Source: Aliiglaciecola sp. CAU 1673 (GTDB lineage: Bacteria; Pseudomonadota; Gammaproteobacteria; Enterobacterales; Alteromonadaceae). Taken from it: a stretch of 64,000 nt of DNA. The translations under genes were made by a program, and so were the position numbers. The stretch covers positions 1 to 64,000 of the forward strand of contig NZ_JARHUG010000011.1 in the NCBI RefSeq assembly GCF_029223185.1, in the 5' to 3' direction. Shown piece by piece: positions 48,837-58,094 of this stretch; the first letter of the stretch is position 1, and the number at the start of each line of letters is the position of its first letter. The notes beneath the pieces were generated by a model, which had not been told where the DNA came from, made no database searches, and saw only the letters and a program-made list of their open reading frames with translations.

Positions 48837-50306
48837 ATGCTCAGAATCGATAAAGAAGCCCTGACGTTCGATGATGTATTGTTGGTTCCGGGCCACTCTA
48901 CTGTCCTCCCCCATACCGCCAGTCTCAAGACAAAATTAACCCGCGGTGTAGAGCTCAATATCCCTATGGTATCTGCCGCCATGGACACAGTGTCCGAGGC
49001 GCGCCTGGCTATTGCATTGGCTCAGGAAGGTGGCATGGGCTTTATTCACAAGAACATGACGGCTGAAGAACAGGCTGCCCATGTTCGCCAGGTAAAGAAA
49101 TACGAAAGCGGCGTGGTTTCCGATCCTATTACCGTGACTCCTGATGCCACTGTTGGCGAAATCAATGCCCTGTCCAAGCAACATGGCTATTCCGGTTTCC
49201 CTGTAGTGGATAAGGACAATAACCTGGTTGGTATTGTCACCGGCCGTGATCTGCGTTTTGAAAACAATCTCGGCCAGGCCATCAGCAATGTGATGACGCC
49301 AAAAGCCCGGTTAGTCACTGTGCGTGAAGGTGCCAGCTCCGAAGAAGTACTGGGGCTGATGCATGAACACCGTATCGAAAAGATCCTGGTGGTGGATGAC
49401 AACTTTAAGCTCAAGGGCTTGATTACCGTTAAGGATTTCCAGAAAGCCGAAAGCAAACCCAATGCCGCCAAGGATGAATTGGGTCGCTTGCGTGTTGGCG
49501 CCGCCGTAGGCGTTGGCGCCGGTACTGACGAGCGTATTGCCTTGTTGGTGGAAGCCGGTGTGGATGTGTTGTTGATTGATACCTCCCATGGTCATTCCCA
49601 AGGTGTTATCGATCGCGTCAAGAAAGTGCGTGCCCAGTATCCTAATCTGCAGCTGATTGCCGGTAACGTGGCCACTGGCACTGGTGCTAAAGCGTTGGCA
49701 GATGCCGGCGTAGATGCAGTGAAAGTAGGTATTGGCCCAGGTTCAATCTGTACTACCCGTATCGTCACCGGTTGCGGCGTACCGCAAATCACCGCCGTGG
49801 CCGATGCGGTGGAGGCCCTGGAAGGCACGGGTATTCCAGTGATTGCCGATGGCGGTATCCGTTTCTCCGGCGACATCGCCAAGGCCCTGGTGGCCGGTGC
49901 CAGCTGCGTAATGGTCGGCAGTATGCTGGCCGGTACCGAAGAAGCACCGGGCGAAGTGGAGCTTTACCAAGGTCGTTACTACAAATCCTACCGTGGTATG
50001 GGCTCGCTGGGCGCTATGAACCAGGCCCAGGGCTCTTCGGATCGCTATTTCCAGGATGATAAGAGCGCAGAGAAACTGGTACCTGAGGGTATCGAAGGCC
50101 GCGTGGCATACAAAGGCCCGATTTCCAATATCGTGCATCAACAAATGGGCGGCCTGCGCAGCGCCATGGGTCTGACCGGTTGCGCCACCATTGATGAAAT
50201 GCGCACCAAGCCGAAGTTTGTACGGGTCACTGCGGCCGGTATGGGCGAGTCCCATGTGCATGATGTGACCATCACCAAAGAAGCACCAAACTACAGAATG
50301 GGCTAA
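48837..50306 (+). CDS. guaB: Inosine-5'-monophosphate dehydrogenase
   Basis: A 489-residue enzyme for the first step from IMP to GMP. I choose ATG 48837 ([19 protein letters not shown]), the universal start of the family, rather than the in-frame ATG at 48777, which overlaps the promoter. The TIM barrel is interrupted by a CBS-domain pair (about 95-210: [40 protein letters not shown]). The catalytic cysteine lies in [11 protein letters not shown]. The flap [10 protein letters not shown] is present. guaA follows after 69 bp. Confidence 0.97.
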   Translation: MLRIDKEALTFDDVLLVPGHSTVLPHTASLKTKLTRGVELNIPMVSAAMDTVSEARLAIALAQEGGMGFIHKNMTAEEQAAHVRQVKKYESGVVSDPITVTPDATVGEINALSKQHGYSGFPVVDKDNNLVGIVTGRDLRFENNLGQAISNVMTPKARLVTVREGASSEEVLGLMHEHRIEKILVVDDNFKLKGLITVKDFQKAESKPNAAKDELGRLRVGAAVGVGAGTDERIALLVEAGVDVLLIDTSHGHSQGVIDRVKKVRAQYPNLQLIAGNVATGTGAKALADAGVDAVKVGIGPGSICTTRIVTGCGVPQITAVADAVEALEGTGIPVIADGGIRFSGDIAKALVAGASCVMVGSMLAGTEEAPGEVELYQGRYYKSYRGMGSLGAMNQAQGSSDRYFQDDKSAEKLVPEGIEGRVAYKGPISNIVHQQMGGLRSAMGLTGCATIDEMRTKPKFVRVTAAGMGESHVHDVTITKEAPNYRMG

Positions 50307-50328
50307 GGCCAATCTGGACTGAAAATTC

Positions 50329-50348
50329 GAAGCGGCACCTGCCGCTTC
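50329..50348 (+). terminator. Hairpin between guaB and guaA
   Basis: GAAGCGGCA-CC-TGCCGCTTC followed by GCCGTTTTATT. The interrupted T-run suggests partial termination or an RNA-processing or stability structure within the guaBA transcript, which could set a higher guaB than guaA level. Confidence 0.6.
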
Positions 50349-50375
50349 GCCGTTTTATTACAAGCTGGAACTTCC

Positions 50376-51953
50376 ATGACTGCAAATATTCATGACCATC
50401 GTATTCTCATTCTGGACTTTGGCTCTCAGTACACCCAGTTGATTGCCCGTCGTATTCGTGAAATCGGCGTTTATTGTGAGCTTTGGGCCTGGGATGTAAG
50501 CGAAGAGCAAATTCGTGAATTTAATCCCCGCGGTATTATCCTTTCCGGTGGCCCCGAGTCGGTGACTGAGGCCGGCTCTCCCCGCGCCCCTGAATATGTG
50601 TTTAAGGCTGGTGTACCGGTATTTGGTGTGTGCTATGGCATGCAGACCATGGCTGCACAGCTTGGTGGAGCGGTGCTCGGCAGCGATATTCGTGAATTTG
50701 GCTATGCCGAAGTGGAGATTATCGACCCTACCGCGCTGTTTGCCAGCATAGAAGATAAAGTCGGCGCCAACGGCAACGCTCTGCTGGATGTGTGGATGAG
50801 TCACGGCGACAAAGTCAGCGCCATTCCTTCTGGCTTTAAGACGTTGGCGCAAACTGCAAGTTGCCCTCATGCGGCCATGGCTGACGAATCCCGACATTTT
50901 TATGGTGTGCAGTTCCATCCGGAAGTGACTCACACCCGTCAGGGAATGCGTATGCTGGAGCATTTCGTGGTGGATATCTGCCGCTGCGAAAAGCTGTGGA
51001 CTCCGGCCTCCATTATTGAAGATGCCGTCGCGCGCCTGCGTGAGCAGGTGGGTGACGATGAGGTTATTCTGGGCCTTTCCGGCGGTGTGGATAGTTCAGT
51101 AACGGCCATGCTGCTGCACCGCGCCATCGGCAAGAACCTGACCTGCGTATTCGTGGACAATGGACTGCTGCGCCTTAATGAAGGCAAGCAGGTAATGGAT
51201 ATGTTCGGTGATCACTTTGGCTTAAACATCGTTAAAGTGGATGCCGAAGACAGATTCCTAGGCGAGCTGGCCGGCGTGGACGATCCCGAAGCCAAGCGCA
51301 AGGTTATCGGTAAGGTCTTCGTAAACGTGTTTGACGAAGAAGCCGGTAAGCGCGCTAATGCCAAATGGCTGGCCCAGGGGACTATCTACCCCGATGTGAT
51401 TGAATCGGCAGGTTCCGCCACCGGCAAGGCCCATGTGATCAAATCTCACCATAACGTCGGTGGTCTGCCCAAGGATATGAAGTTGGGCTTGGTGGAGCCG
51501 CTGCGTGAGCTGTTTAAAGATGAAGTACGTAAAGTGGGCCTGGAGCTTGGCCTGCCTTATGACATGCTTTATCGCCATCCTTTCCCTGGACCGGGTTTGG
51601 GTGTTCGCGTATTGGGTGAAGTGAAAAAGGAATACTGTGACCTATTGCGCCGTGCCGACGCCATCTTTATTGAAGAGTTGCATCGGGCAGATCTTTACAA
51701 CAAGGTGAGCCAGGCCTTTACCGTGTTCCTGCCAGTGCGCTCCGTGGGCGTGATGGGCGATGCTCGTAAATATGATTGGGTAGTATCATTGCGTGCGGTG
51801 GAAACCATCGACTTTATGACCGCCCACTGGGCCCATCTGCCCTATGATTTCCTGGGTAAGGTATCCAACCGCATTATCAATGAGATAAACGGGATTTCCC
51901 GGGTAGTCTATGACATTTCCGGCAAACCCCCAGCTACCATCGAGTGGGAATAA
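50376..51953 (+). CDS. guaA: GMP synthase (glutamine-hydrolysing), intact copy
   Basis: A 525-residue two-domain enzyme that aminates XMP to GMP. The glutamine amidotransferase domain (about 10-205) has nucleophile Cys86 in FGVCYGMQ and the His-Glu pair in QFHPEVTH. The ATP pyrophosphatase P-loop is [12 protein letters not shown] near residue 235, and the C-terminal dimerisation domain ends in PPATIEWE. The length equals E. coli GuaA. Codons 258-525 (51147-51953) are duplicated downstream at 58616-59422, with about one base in ten changed but only two amino acids. The intact gene may be a hybrid formed by recombination at that point. Confidence 0.98.
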   Translation: MTANIHDHRILILDFGSQYTQLIARRIREIGVYCELWAWDVSEEQIREFNPRGIILSGGPESVTEAGSPRAPEYVFKAGVPVFGVCYGMQTMAAQLGGAVLGSDIREFGYAEVEIIDPTALFASIEDKVGANGNALLDVWMSHGDKVSAIPSGFKTLAQTASCPHAAMADESRHFYGVQFHPEVTHTRQGMRMLEHFVVDICRCEKLWTPASIIEDAVARLREQVGDDEVILGLSGGVDSSVTAMLLHRAIGKNLTCVFVDNGLLRLNEGKQVMDMFGDHFGLNIVKVDAEDRFLGELAGVDDPEAKRKVIGKVFVNVFDEEAGKRANAKWLAQGTIYPDVIESAGSATGKAHVIKSHHNVGGLPKDMKLGLVEPLRELFKDEVRKVGLELGLPYDMLYRHPFPGPGLGVRVLGEVKKEYCDLLRRADAIFIEELHRADLYNKVSQAFTVFLPVRSVGVMGDARKYDWVVSLRAVETIDFMTAHWAHLPYDFLGKVSNRIINEINGISRVVYDISGKPPATIEWE

Positions 51954-51960
51954 AAACACA

Positions 51961-51989
51961 AAAACAGCCTGTATAAAAACAGGCTGTTT
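51961..51989. terminator. Bidirectional intrinsic terminator after guaA
   Basis: AACAGCCTGT / ACAGGCTGTT stem, T-rich on both sides. It can serve guaA on the plus strand and the convergent AI-2E-family transporter gene on the minus strand. Confidence 0.85.
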
Positions 51990-52032
51990 CTGAGAACGCA
52001 ATGCCGCTGATCTGTTGACGTGATCGCTTGCA

Positions 52033-53205
52033 TTAAGGTCTTGCATCCCGGCTGCTCAGCGTGTGTTTCAGGCTGACCTTTATTTCGCTCCAGATGGCAA
52101 CGAAAAATGCCGTCAGAGGCACCGCCAGCACCATCCCGATTATGCCATTTAAAGCCGTACCCCAGAAGAACAGGGAAATAACCACGAGTGCGGGATGAAG
52201 GCCAGAGCGGTTGGCCATAATCTTGGGGGTCAGTAGCCAGCTTTCAATCAGTTGCACTGCAGAGAACACCAGTGTGGCCAGGAGCAGCAATTCGACGCCC
52301 TGCAGATAGGCCATGGGTAAGATCACCAGTAAACCAATCAGGGTGCCCAGGAAGGGAACGATATTCAGTAGGCCCAGTATCAGCCCAATCAGCATGCCAA
52401 ATTCAAGACCTATCAGGGTAAAGCTCAGGGCATAAAGAATACCCATGCACAAGGCAATGATGAGTTGGCCCTGAAAAAAGGTGGTGACGTATTCCACGAA
52501 TACCTCCATAAAATACAGAGTTTTCTGCTGGGTAGGGCGGTGGAAGACAGAGAGCAGTTCGGATGCCTGTCCCCTGAGTGAATTGCCTGAGCGCAGGGCG
52601 AAGAACAGAAACAGGGGCACGAAGCTGATACCCACCAACAGCTCCAGATAGGACATGAGTGTGCCTCCTGACTCCTCCAGCCCTGGCAGAACAGGCTTTG
52701 ACTCCTGTCCACCGCTATTCTCTATGCTGCTGGAAATGATCTCGCTGAGTCTTGGAAAGTGAGCAGAGAAATATTCCTGCCAGTTTGCCAGCGCTTCGGG
52801 CAAAACAGTCATCATCTGTACGATTTGGCTGATCAGAATGGGAACCAGTAGGAAAATCAGCCCGCCGATCCCTATAAAGAAGGCCGCCAGCAGAATAATG
52901 ATGGCCAACAAGCGGGGCAAGTGAATTCGTCTTTCAAAGAACTCTACCACCGGATAAAGCACCAATGCCAGAATACCGGCCAGGGACAGCGACAGGATAA
53001 GGCTGTAGAACATCTCCAGTATCCATCCGAATGCCCACAGGATGGTGCCAACCAGCATGGTTAGTACCACCAGGGAAAACAGTACCGCCGTGTAACGAAA
53101 CAAACGAAGTTCAACAACGCTAAACAGATTTCTGATTGGTAGGTACTGGCTGGCTATCCTTACCCGGTCAATCTCGGATTCCTGTCTGTTGGGGGGCATT
53201 GCCAA
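52033..53205 (-). CDS. AI-2E family transporter (PerM/YdiK-like)
   Basis: A 390-residue protein with about eight membrane helices. Family blocks are the N-terminal pair of helices (about 38-85), the amphipathic periplasmic region (about 130-190), and the C-terminal cluster LIGLILGLLNIVPFLGTLIG, SWLLTPKIMANRSGLHPALVVISLFFWG. Members include the AI-2 exporter TqsA, PerM and sodium/proton antiporters, so the substrate cannot be set from sequence. The gene is only eight bases after a DUF3185 gene on the same strand, so the two probably form an operon within the stress-type segment. Confidence 0.85.
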   Translation of the reverse strand: MAMPPNRQESEIDRVRIASQYLPIRNLFSVVELRLFRYTAVLFSLVVLTMLVGTILWAFGWILEMFYSLILSLSLAGILALVLYPVVEFFERRIHLPRLLAIIILLAAFFIGIGGLIFLLVPILISQIVQMMTVLPEALANWQEYFSAHFPRLSEIISSSIENSGGQESKPVLPGLEESGGTLMSYLELLVGISFVPLFLFFALRSGNSLRGQASELLSVFHRPTQQKTLYFMEVFVEYVTTFFQGQLIIALCMGILYALSFTLIGLEFGMLIGLILGLLNIVPFLGTLIGLLVILPMAYLQGVELLLLATLVFSAVQLIESWLLTPKIMANRSGLHPALVVISLFFWGTALNGIIGMVLAVPLTAFFVAIWSEIKVSLKHTLSSRDARP

Positions 53206-53213
53206 TTCCTGCG

Positions 53214-53429
53214 TTAGCTGCGGGTGGTTCTGCCGAGCAACAACATTGCCCCTCCTGCCACAGCAGAAGCTGCGCCAAGGATCAGATACCAGATTGTGTG
53301 ATCAGTAAAACGGCCGGTAACGGCCTCTGCTACCTGATCACCCACGCTCTGGGATGACTGATACGCTAAGAAAAGCAGGATTAAACCTACTGCAAGTAAC
53401 ACAAGAGCCAGAATTCTGTTGTTCGCCAT
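53214..53429 (-). CDS. DUF3185 family small membrane protein
   Basis: A 71-residue protein from ATG 53429 (MANNRILALVLLAVGLILLF), with AAGGAG eight bases upstream; an in-frame ATG at 53468 is not preceded by such a site. It has two membrane helices (about 5-23 and 42-65) separated by a short loop (SVGDQVAEAVTGRFTDHT). The pattern matches DUF3185, small proteins of unknown function often found among stress-induced genes of gammaproteobacteria and betaproteobacteria. It is followed by an AI-2E-family transporter gene. Confidence 0.8.
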   Translation of the reverse strand: MANNRILALVLLAVGLILLFLAYQSSQSVGDQVAEAVTGRFTDHTIWYLILGAASAVAGGAMLLLGRTTRS

Positions 53430-53614
53430 TGCAATCTCCTTATGGAATATGTGGGTGGCATTGCTCATTTGTTCACGGTGGACGTTCAGATGTATAGTGG
53501 GGATTGGTTACCCCGACTTTTGTTGTCCATGATGCGTCGCCCCGTGGCGGCGCATTTGATCCATACGGCGGGTTCCGTCCTAATCCTCTTCGCTCAGACT
53601 CCAGAGCATGCAGG

Positions 53615-54007
53615 TCACCGTTGATAGTACGACTCGACGGTCGAGGTCCAACTGGCATCAGCCATGTCAGGCCAGTCATCTTTATCGAAGCCGGGGGCGT
53701 TCTGTATGCGTTTGGCTTCTACGTCGAACATAAAACGCTTGTTTTCCTTATCCAGCATCAGGGCCTTCCTGGGCACTGCAAACAGGTGATCGCCCATACC
53801 CAGGAAACCGCCAGTCGATAAAACTGCATAACGAATCTTGCTTTCAGCCAGATCGAGCATAATGTCGTGGATCTTGCCAAGCTTTTCATCCTGCATGTTA
53901 CATACTTCGTCGCCAGTAATCGTGGCGGCGCTCAGCAACGTTACCGAGCCCTACATGGTATCCCTGGAGTCGTATCTGCTATTAGGTGTTGTAGTTGGAA
54001 CATTCAT
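53615..54007 (-). pseudogene. PRC-barrel domain protein with in-frame amber codon
   Basis: The natural start appears to be ATG 54007, whose ATGA overlaps the csbD-like stop and which has AAGAAGG upstream. The frame runs 18 codons (MNVPTTTPNSRYDSRDTM) into a TAG at 53951-53953, then reads on in the same frame (GSVTLLSAATITGDEVCN) through a complete PRC-barrel (DEKLGKIHDIMLDLAESKIR, VLSTGGFLGMGDHLFAVPRKAL) to TGA at 53615. A 107-residue product from TTG 53938 could be made by reinitiation. PRC-barrel proteins of this type are small stress-associated proteins. Without suppression the full protein is not made. Confidence 0.65.
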
Positions 54008-54183
54008 TTGCTTGCCTTCTTGATGTCGTTCTTGAGATCGCCGTATTTGGTTTTCACCTTGCCAATAAGCTTCTCGGCTTTACCCTCATATTCCGTACTT
54101 TTGTCGCCTGTTATCTGGCCGGCAACTTCCTTGGCCTTCCCTTTCGCTTCGTCTGCTTTACCTTGGACCTGATTCTTGTTCAT
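54004..54183 (-). CDS. CsbD family stress protein
   Basis: A 59-residue protein (starting MNKNQVQGKADEAKGKAKEV, ending KNDIKKASK). The Gly-Lys-Ala-rich, highly charged helical repeats are the signature of the CsbD family, small hydrophilic proteins induced by general stress in many bacteria. GGAG lies eight bases before the ATG. The TGA stop overlaps the ATG of the PRC-barrel gene (ATGA), so the two are translationally coupled. Function at molecular level is unknown. Confidence 0.9.
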   Translation of the reverse strand: MNKNQVQGKADEAKGKAKEVAGQITGDKSTEYEGKAEKLIGKVKTKYGDLKNDIKKASK

Positions 54184-54545
54184 GAGTTAATCTCCATATG
54201 ATTGATAGGTTTGGTTTCTGCTTCTTACCATAAGCTCAAGTAGATGCAGGAGTAGAGCGTAATTGAAGTCCGAGGGCTGGTCTGTGCGTTAAGACTCAGA
54301 GTGTTCGCAATCACCTATGACTGATTGGTTTTATCGGTCCGGAGCTTTTATTCAGCGTATGAGGTTCAGCGAACTGAGATCGCTGCCGTTACCCGCTATC
54401 GTAAGGTTTGTGTGACATTTTCCGTGGGGCAGTGACTAATATGTTTTGCTGCAACAGGAAATCAGCATGTTCAAGCAATACAAACAATGTCTACAGATAT
54501 CAGTGGGGGCTTACGGGATATAATATTCAATGCAGCGAATAAGGT
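54184..54545. other. Divergent intergenic region, csbD-like / antiporter
   Basis: No gene seen. It must hold the promoter of the csbD-like gene on the minus strand. For the plus-strand antiporter a perfect TATAAT lies at 54519-54524, 21 bp before the ATG, without a good -35, which is compatible with an activated or alternative-sigma promoter. Confidence 0.4.
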
Positions 54546-55866
54546 ATGTCTGACTCGCTTTGGTTCCTGCTTGTAGGCGGATTGATGCTTGCGCGTGGGT
54601 TGACGGTAACCCTGTTGCAGCGCTCTCCTATTACTCCGGCGATGTTCTATCTTGCCTTGGGACTGCTGCTCGGCCCCACAATCCTCAACCTGTTCCATTT
54701 CAACCCACTCCAAGAATCTGCATTGCTTGAGGTTCTGACCGAAGTGGTGGTGCTGATCTCGTTATTCTCGGCAGGTGTCAAGATGCCAGCGCCGATAGAT
54801 GTCCGCCGTTGGCGGGCGCCTGTCATGCTGGCGTCAGTATCCATGGCCATCAGTGTGGGGATGGTCGCAGCTTTCGCTTACTATGTACTTGAACTGCCGC
54901 TGGGAGTGGGGGTGCTGCTGGGTGCGATACTCGCCCCCACCGATCCCGTGCTGGCCACGGATGTGCAAACCCGCCATCCCGGCGATAAGGACCCTCTACG
55001 CTTTACCCTGACCTGCGAAGCGGGCATGAATGACGGCAGTGCATTTCCTTTTGTAATGCTGGGCCTGGGCTTGCTGGGTTTACAGGATCTTGGCGAATTC
55101 AATCTGCACTGGGTGTTGATTGATGTCTTATGGTCCACGGTGGCCGGCGTCGTCATCGGACTGGTGTCAGGGTATGCGCTGGCTCATATGGCGCGAAGTC
55201 TGCGTGGCGCCTTGCCCGACCAGAATCTAATGGACAACTTTCTTGGCCTTGGCCTGATCGGGGTGGTCTACGGCCTGAGCTTGCTCATAGATGCCTGGGG
55301 CTTTCTGGCGGTGTTTTTTGCTGCAGTCAGTTTGCGCCAGACCGAATTCAAACTGGCTTTATCCCGACAAGAGCCGGAGCGCGCATATGTGGATTCGATT
55401 CCAATGCAAAGTCAATCTGCCCGCCCAGGAGGGTGACCCGCCAGCGTCGATCAGCGGCGGCTCACTGATCTTCAAGGAACAACTGGAGCGTCTCTCTGAA
55501 ATGATGCTTGTGTTGCTTATCGGCGGGACATTGTTTCTCGATTCCTGGAGCTTGCGAGCGGTGTGGCTGGCACTGTTCCTTTTCCTGGTTGTCCGTCCTG
55601 TCAGTGTCTTTATTGGTTTGCTGGGCACACCGACATCATGGCCGTTACGCTGGATGGTGGGATGGTTCGGCGTTCGCGGCATAGGCTCTCTGTACTATCT
55701 GATGTATGCCATCCAGCATGGCTTGTCAGAAGAAATTGCTCTGGAACTGGTCAGCCTGACGCTGATCGCGGTGACCCTTTCCATTATTCTCCACGGTATC
55801 AGTGTGAAGCCATTGATGAGCCGCTTTGGGTTGCGCAAAAAATACTCGGTCATAAGAGCAGAATAA
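54546..55866 (+). pseudogene. NhaP-type Na+(K+)/H+ antiporter, frameshifted
   Basis: A CPA1-type cation:proton antiporter split in two frames. The first part (54546-55436) has the membrane helices up to about residue 275, including ILAPTDPVLATDVQTRHPGD and FTLTCEAGMNDGSAFPFVML, where the conserved acidic residues of the transport site lie. The second part (to 55866) gives the last helices (MVGWFGVRGIGSLYYLMYAI) in the +1 frame. Removing one C from the CCC run at 55424-55426 turns SARPGG-stop into SARQEGDPPASISGG and restores one 439-residue protein. So the break is a single-base insertion, either real or a sequencing error. It is divergent from the csbD-like gene. Confidence 0.75.
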
Positions 55867-55980
55867 ATGTTCAGGTCTCAGAGTGTGAGAAAAAACTGAC
55901 CTGCCGGCTTTAGCCGGTGTTTGCTAATGCCTCTCCAGGCAGAGCTGGTCTTTGGGCACTCTCCATGGCCCGATCGGTTT

Positions 55981-56211
55981 TCAGCAAAGCGACCGGTGAG
56001 GATGCGTCCCGCGCGAGCCCGAGATGCCGATGCTGGCTGAATCCGGAAAGGCATTTTTAAAGATTTGCACCATCATCTTTCGTTGTTCTGCCTGAGTCGC
56101 TTCATCATCTGCAATCAGCCTGCTGAGCAATACGCCGATATCATTGATATAAAAGCGAATGGAAGGGCCTTCGCCGCTGCTTTCATAACGTCCGCTTTGC
56201 GCATCACGCAC
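55981..56211 (-). CDS. Uncertain small ORF
   Basis: A 76-codon frame from GTG 56211 (VRDAQSGRYESSGEGPSIRF, later LSRLIADDEATQAEQRKMM). The composition looks protein-like: a polar start, then an amphipathic helix and FKNAFPDSASIGIS. There is no clear ribosome binding site, and the frame is open for about six codons more upstream without an ATG. It may be the remnant of a longer gene. I do not recognise it. The rest of 55867-56476 shows no supported gene. Confidence 0.3.
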   Translation of the reverse strand: MRDAQSGRYESSGEGPSIRFYINDIGVLLSRLIADDEATQAEQRKMMVQIFKNAFPDSASIGISGSRGTHPHRSLC

Positions 56212-56476
56212 TGTTTGTGGGTTTTCAGGTCAATAGGCAATACCCGCTTCCAGGCGTTACCTATTGCCGGGTTGCCTGTCGAGACGCCGTATCGGTCGCC
56301 AGAGCTGACGGCGGCTAAGTGGCAAGTACACAGATGCACATAATAAGACAGGAGTGATTTGACAGCATGTTAGTAGTCTGGAAAAGAAAGGGCGGCAGAT
56401 TTTATCGTCGTCCTTTATTGTCCGAAAGATTGCGGTGGGAAAATCAGTATAGTGGGTCATTAGACCCGCGCTTGAA

Positions 56477-56623
56477 TCAGATCCCGCGGCCACGAATCAG
56501 ACGTACAGCTACAACTACCAAGGCCAGCACCAGCAAAATATGGATAAAACCCCCCATGGTATAGGATGACACCAAGCCCAGTGCCCACAGAATAATCAGT
56601 ACGACAATGATTGTTTCCAACAT
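56477..56623 (-). CDS. Lmo0937-like small membrane protein
   Basis: A 48-residue protein with two hydrophobic helices. The block WALGLVSSYTMGGFIHILL is the recognisable core of the Lmo0937-type family (DUF5670), tiny membrane proteins of unknown function common in bacteria that also carry CsbD and BON-domain stress genes. AGG lies nine bases upstream of the ATG. It is a single gene. The 326 bp on its right, up to the BON gene, show no further supported gene. Confidence 0.85.
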   Translation of the reverse strand: MLETIIVVLIILWALGLVSSYTMGGFIHILLVLALVVVAVRLIRGRGI

Positions 56624-56949
56624 AGATTTCTACCTGTCACTTAAAAGTAAGGTAACTATGTGGGATTGTCGTCGGCTTGTATGTACGCTGCCACACCATA
56701 AAAAACATACAGCGCAGTGACGGTGCGCTGGCGCACAGAACAACAGTTTTGACAGGTTTAAGCTGACAATCCGATTAATGCAGCAGATGAGACTAATCAT
56801 GCAGCCTTGCCACAAACTCTACGCCTTGTTGCTCAGCTCGTTTCTGAAGTCTTTGATAAAAATCAGGGGGCTAAAGGGCGTAAACAATGGGCTGGAGATA
56901 ACCACTCCGGCAGACTTCAATTAAGCATTACAAACAGGACATTTTCATC

Positions 56950-57261
56950 ATGAGAACACGTAATATCTTTGCAGTGTTTTTTCTTAGTCTCTTCAGTCTG
57001 ACACTACTTGGCTGCGGCGCAACCAACACTCGGGAAAGTACCGGCGAATATGTGGACGACACTGTGATTACCACCAAGGTAAAAGCGGCTATTTTCAATA
57101 ATGCCTCGCTTAAAGTCAGCGAAATTAATGTTGAAACCTTCAAAGGGGTGGTGCAGTTGAGCGGTTTTGTAAATTCAGCAGAAGATATCAATACTGCCAT
57201 GCGGGTGGCACGTGATGTAACAGGTGTGACGTCGGTAAAAAACGCGATGCAGGTCAAATAG
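56950..57261 (+). CDS. BON-domain lipoprotein (OsmY-like)
   Basis: A 103-residue lipoprotein: signal peptide with lipobox LLGC (Cys22), then a single BON domain (about 38-102; DDTVITTKVKAAIFNNASLK, VETFKGVVQLSGFVNSAED). BON domains occur in OsmY and DolP, periplasmic proteins that protect the envelope under osmotic or other stress, and bind membranes or lipids. AGGA lies 12 bases before the ATG. It is a single gene within the stress-type segment. Confidence 0.88.
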   Translation: MRTRNIFAVFFLSLFSLTLLGCGATNTRESTGEYVDDTVITTKVKAAIFNNASLKVSEINVETFKGVVQLSGFVNSAEDINTAMRVARDVTGVTSVKNAMQVK

Positions 57262-57376
57262 ATTCCTGGCAAGTAATGTTGCATGTTCTGCAACTACGCT
57301 CTATATGTGCGGCATCGTAAATAGCTTATTTTCTGTTCAGCTATGCCGGAAATCCCTCCCCACAAACAGCACCGTC

Positions 57377-57670
57377 TCATCGCTGGCTGTCACTGGACCG
57401 GCTCAAAGTCAACCACCTAGTGATGACCCAGGAGCTGATTGCCAATATGCTTGTGGTATTGCCGGTAGATGTGGTTGAGTCGTGGCGATACAACCCCCAG
57501 CCGATCAACGCACCGCTAACTGTTGCCACCGCCAGCGCCGCCGGAGAACTGAGCTTGCCGTGCACCGCCTTTAGAACGGCGCGTGTTTGTACAGTCAACT
57601 GCTGGCGTTGTTGTGGTAAATGTTGCACCAACATGGCGATTTGGTGATCAAGTTGTTGTACTTGTTGCAT
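57377..57670 (-). CDS. YqjK-like protein
   Basis: A 97-residue protein: an N-terminal Gln-rich helix (MQQVQQLDHQIAMLVQHLPQ), then a probable membrane segment (about 45-61, ALAVATVSGALIGWGLYR) and a Ser/Thr-rich tail. In position it corresponds to YqjK in the E. coli yqjDEK set: it starts two bases after the YqjE-like stop. Sequence similarity to YqjK itself is only general. The function of the set is not known, but YqjD in E. coli is an RpoS-dependent membrane protein that binds ribosomes. Confidence 0.5.
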   Translation of the reverse strand: MQQVQQLDHQIAMLVQHLPQQRQQLTVQTRAVLKAVHGKLSSPAALAVATVSGALIGWGLYRHDSTTSTGNTTSILAISSWVITRWLTLSRSSDSQR

Positions 57671-57671
57671 A

Positions 57672-58094
57672 TCAACTGGCCTCTTTGCTGTTAGTTGCGC
57701 CAGCCAAGCGCAGACTCTGCATGGTCGCCGGAAAACCCAGCAAGCTGCTGTAATGCCTCAAGCGTCGCAGTACAAACCACAGACCAGCGAGATTGACCAC
57801 CATCGCCAGCCCCAACGCCTGTGCTACCGACAACAGGCTGTGCTGTGCCAGTATGATGATTTGGGTCAGCGCGGCAAACCAAAAGGTCAGGGCAAGCAAG
57901 CCCGCTATCAGAGCAAACACTAACAACGCAACCATACTGTTTGCCACCCGCTGCCCTTCGAGCGTCAGCAACTGTAACTGATCATAAGCCAGGTTTCTGG
58001 CCTGCTGCCACCACATAGCAATCTCAGCAGTAGCCTGTGGGGGGGGAGGAAGAACACCCGCAGCAGCGGGGCTTCCAGCCTGTTCATGCGCCAT
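57672..58094 (-). CDS. YqjE / phage-holin-like membrane protein
   Basis: A 140-residue protein with two membrane helices at about 55-80 and 88-112 (MVALLVFALIAGLLALTFWF; LSVAQALGLAMVVNLAGLWF). It fits the putative Actinobacterial Holin-X / YqjE family that follows YqjD-type genes. The N-terminal ~25 residues are Pro/Ala-rich. It overlaps the upstream YqjD-like gene by 11 bases and is followed by the YqjK-like gene, so the three are coupled. Confidence 0.75.
   Translation of the reverse strand: MAHEQAGSPAAAGVLPPPPQATAEIAMWWQQARNLAYDQLQLLTLEGQRVANSMVALLVFALIAGLLALTFWFAALTQIIILAQHSLLSVAQALGLAMVVNLAGLWFVLRRLRHYSSLLGFPATMQSLRLAGATNSKEAS

Noticed and set aside
54546-55866. Programmed frameshift in the antiporter
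   Set aside because: No slippery heptamer or downstream structure is seen at the CCC run, and this family is not known to need frameshifting.
56799-56925. 41-codon ORF before the BON gene
   Set aside because: No ribosome binding site and no recognisable family.
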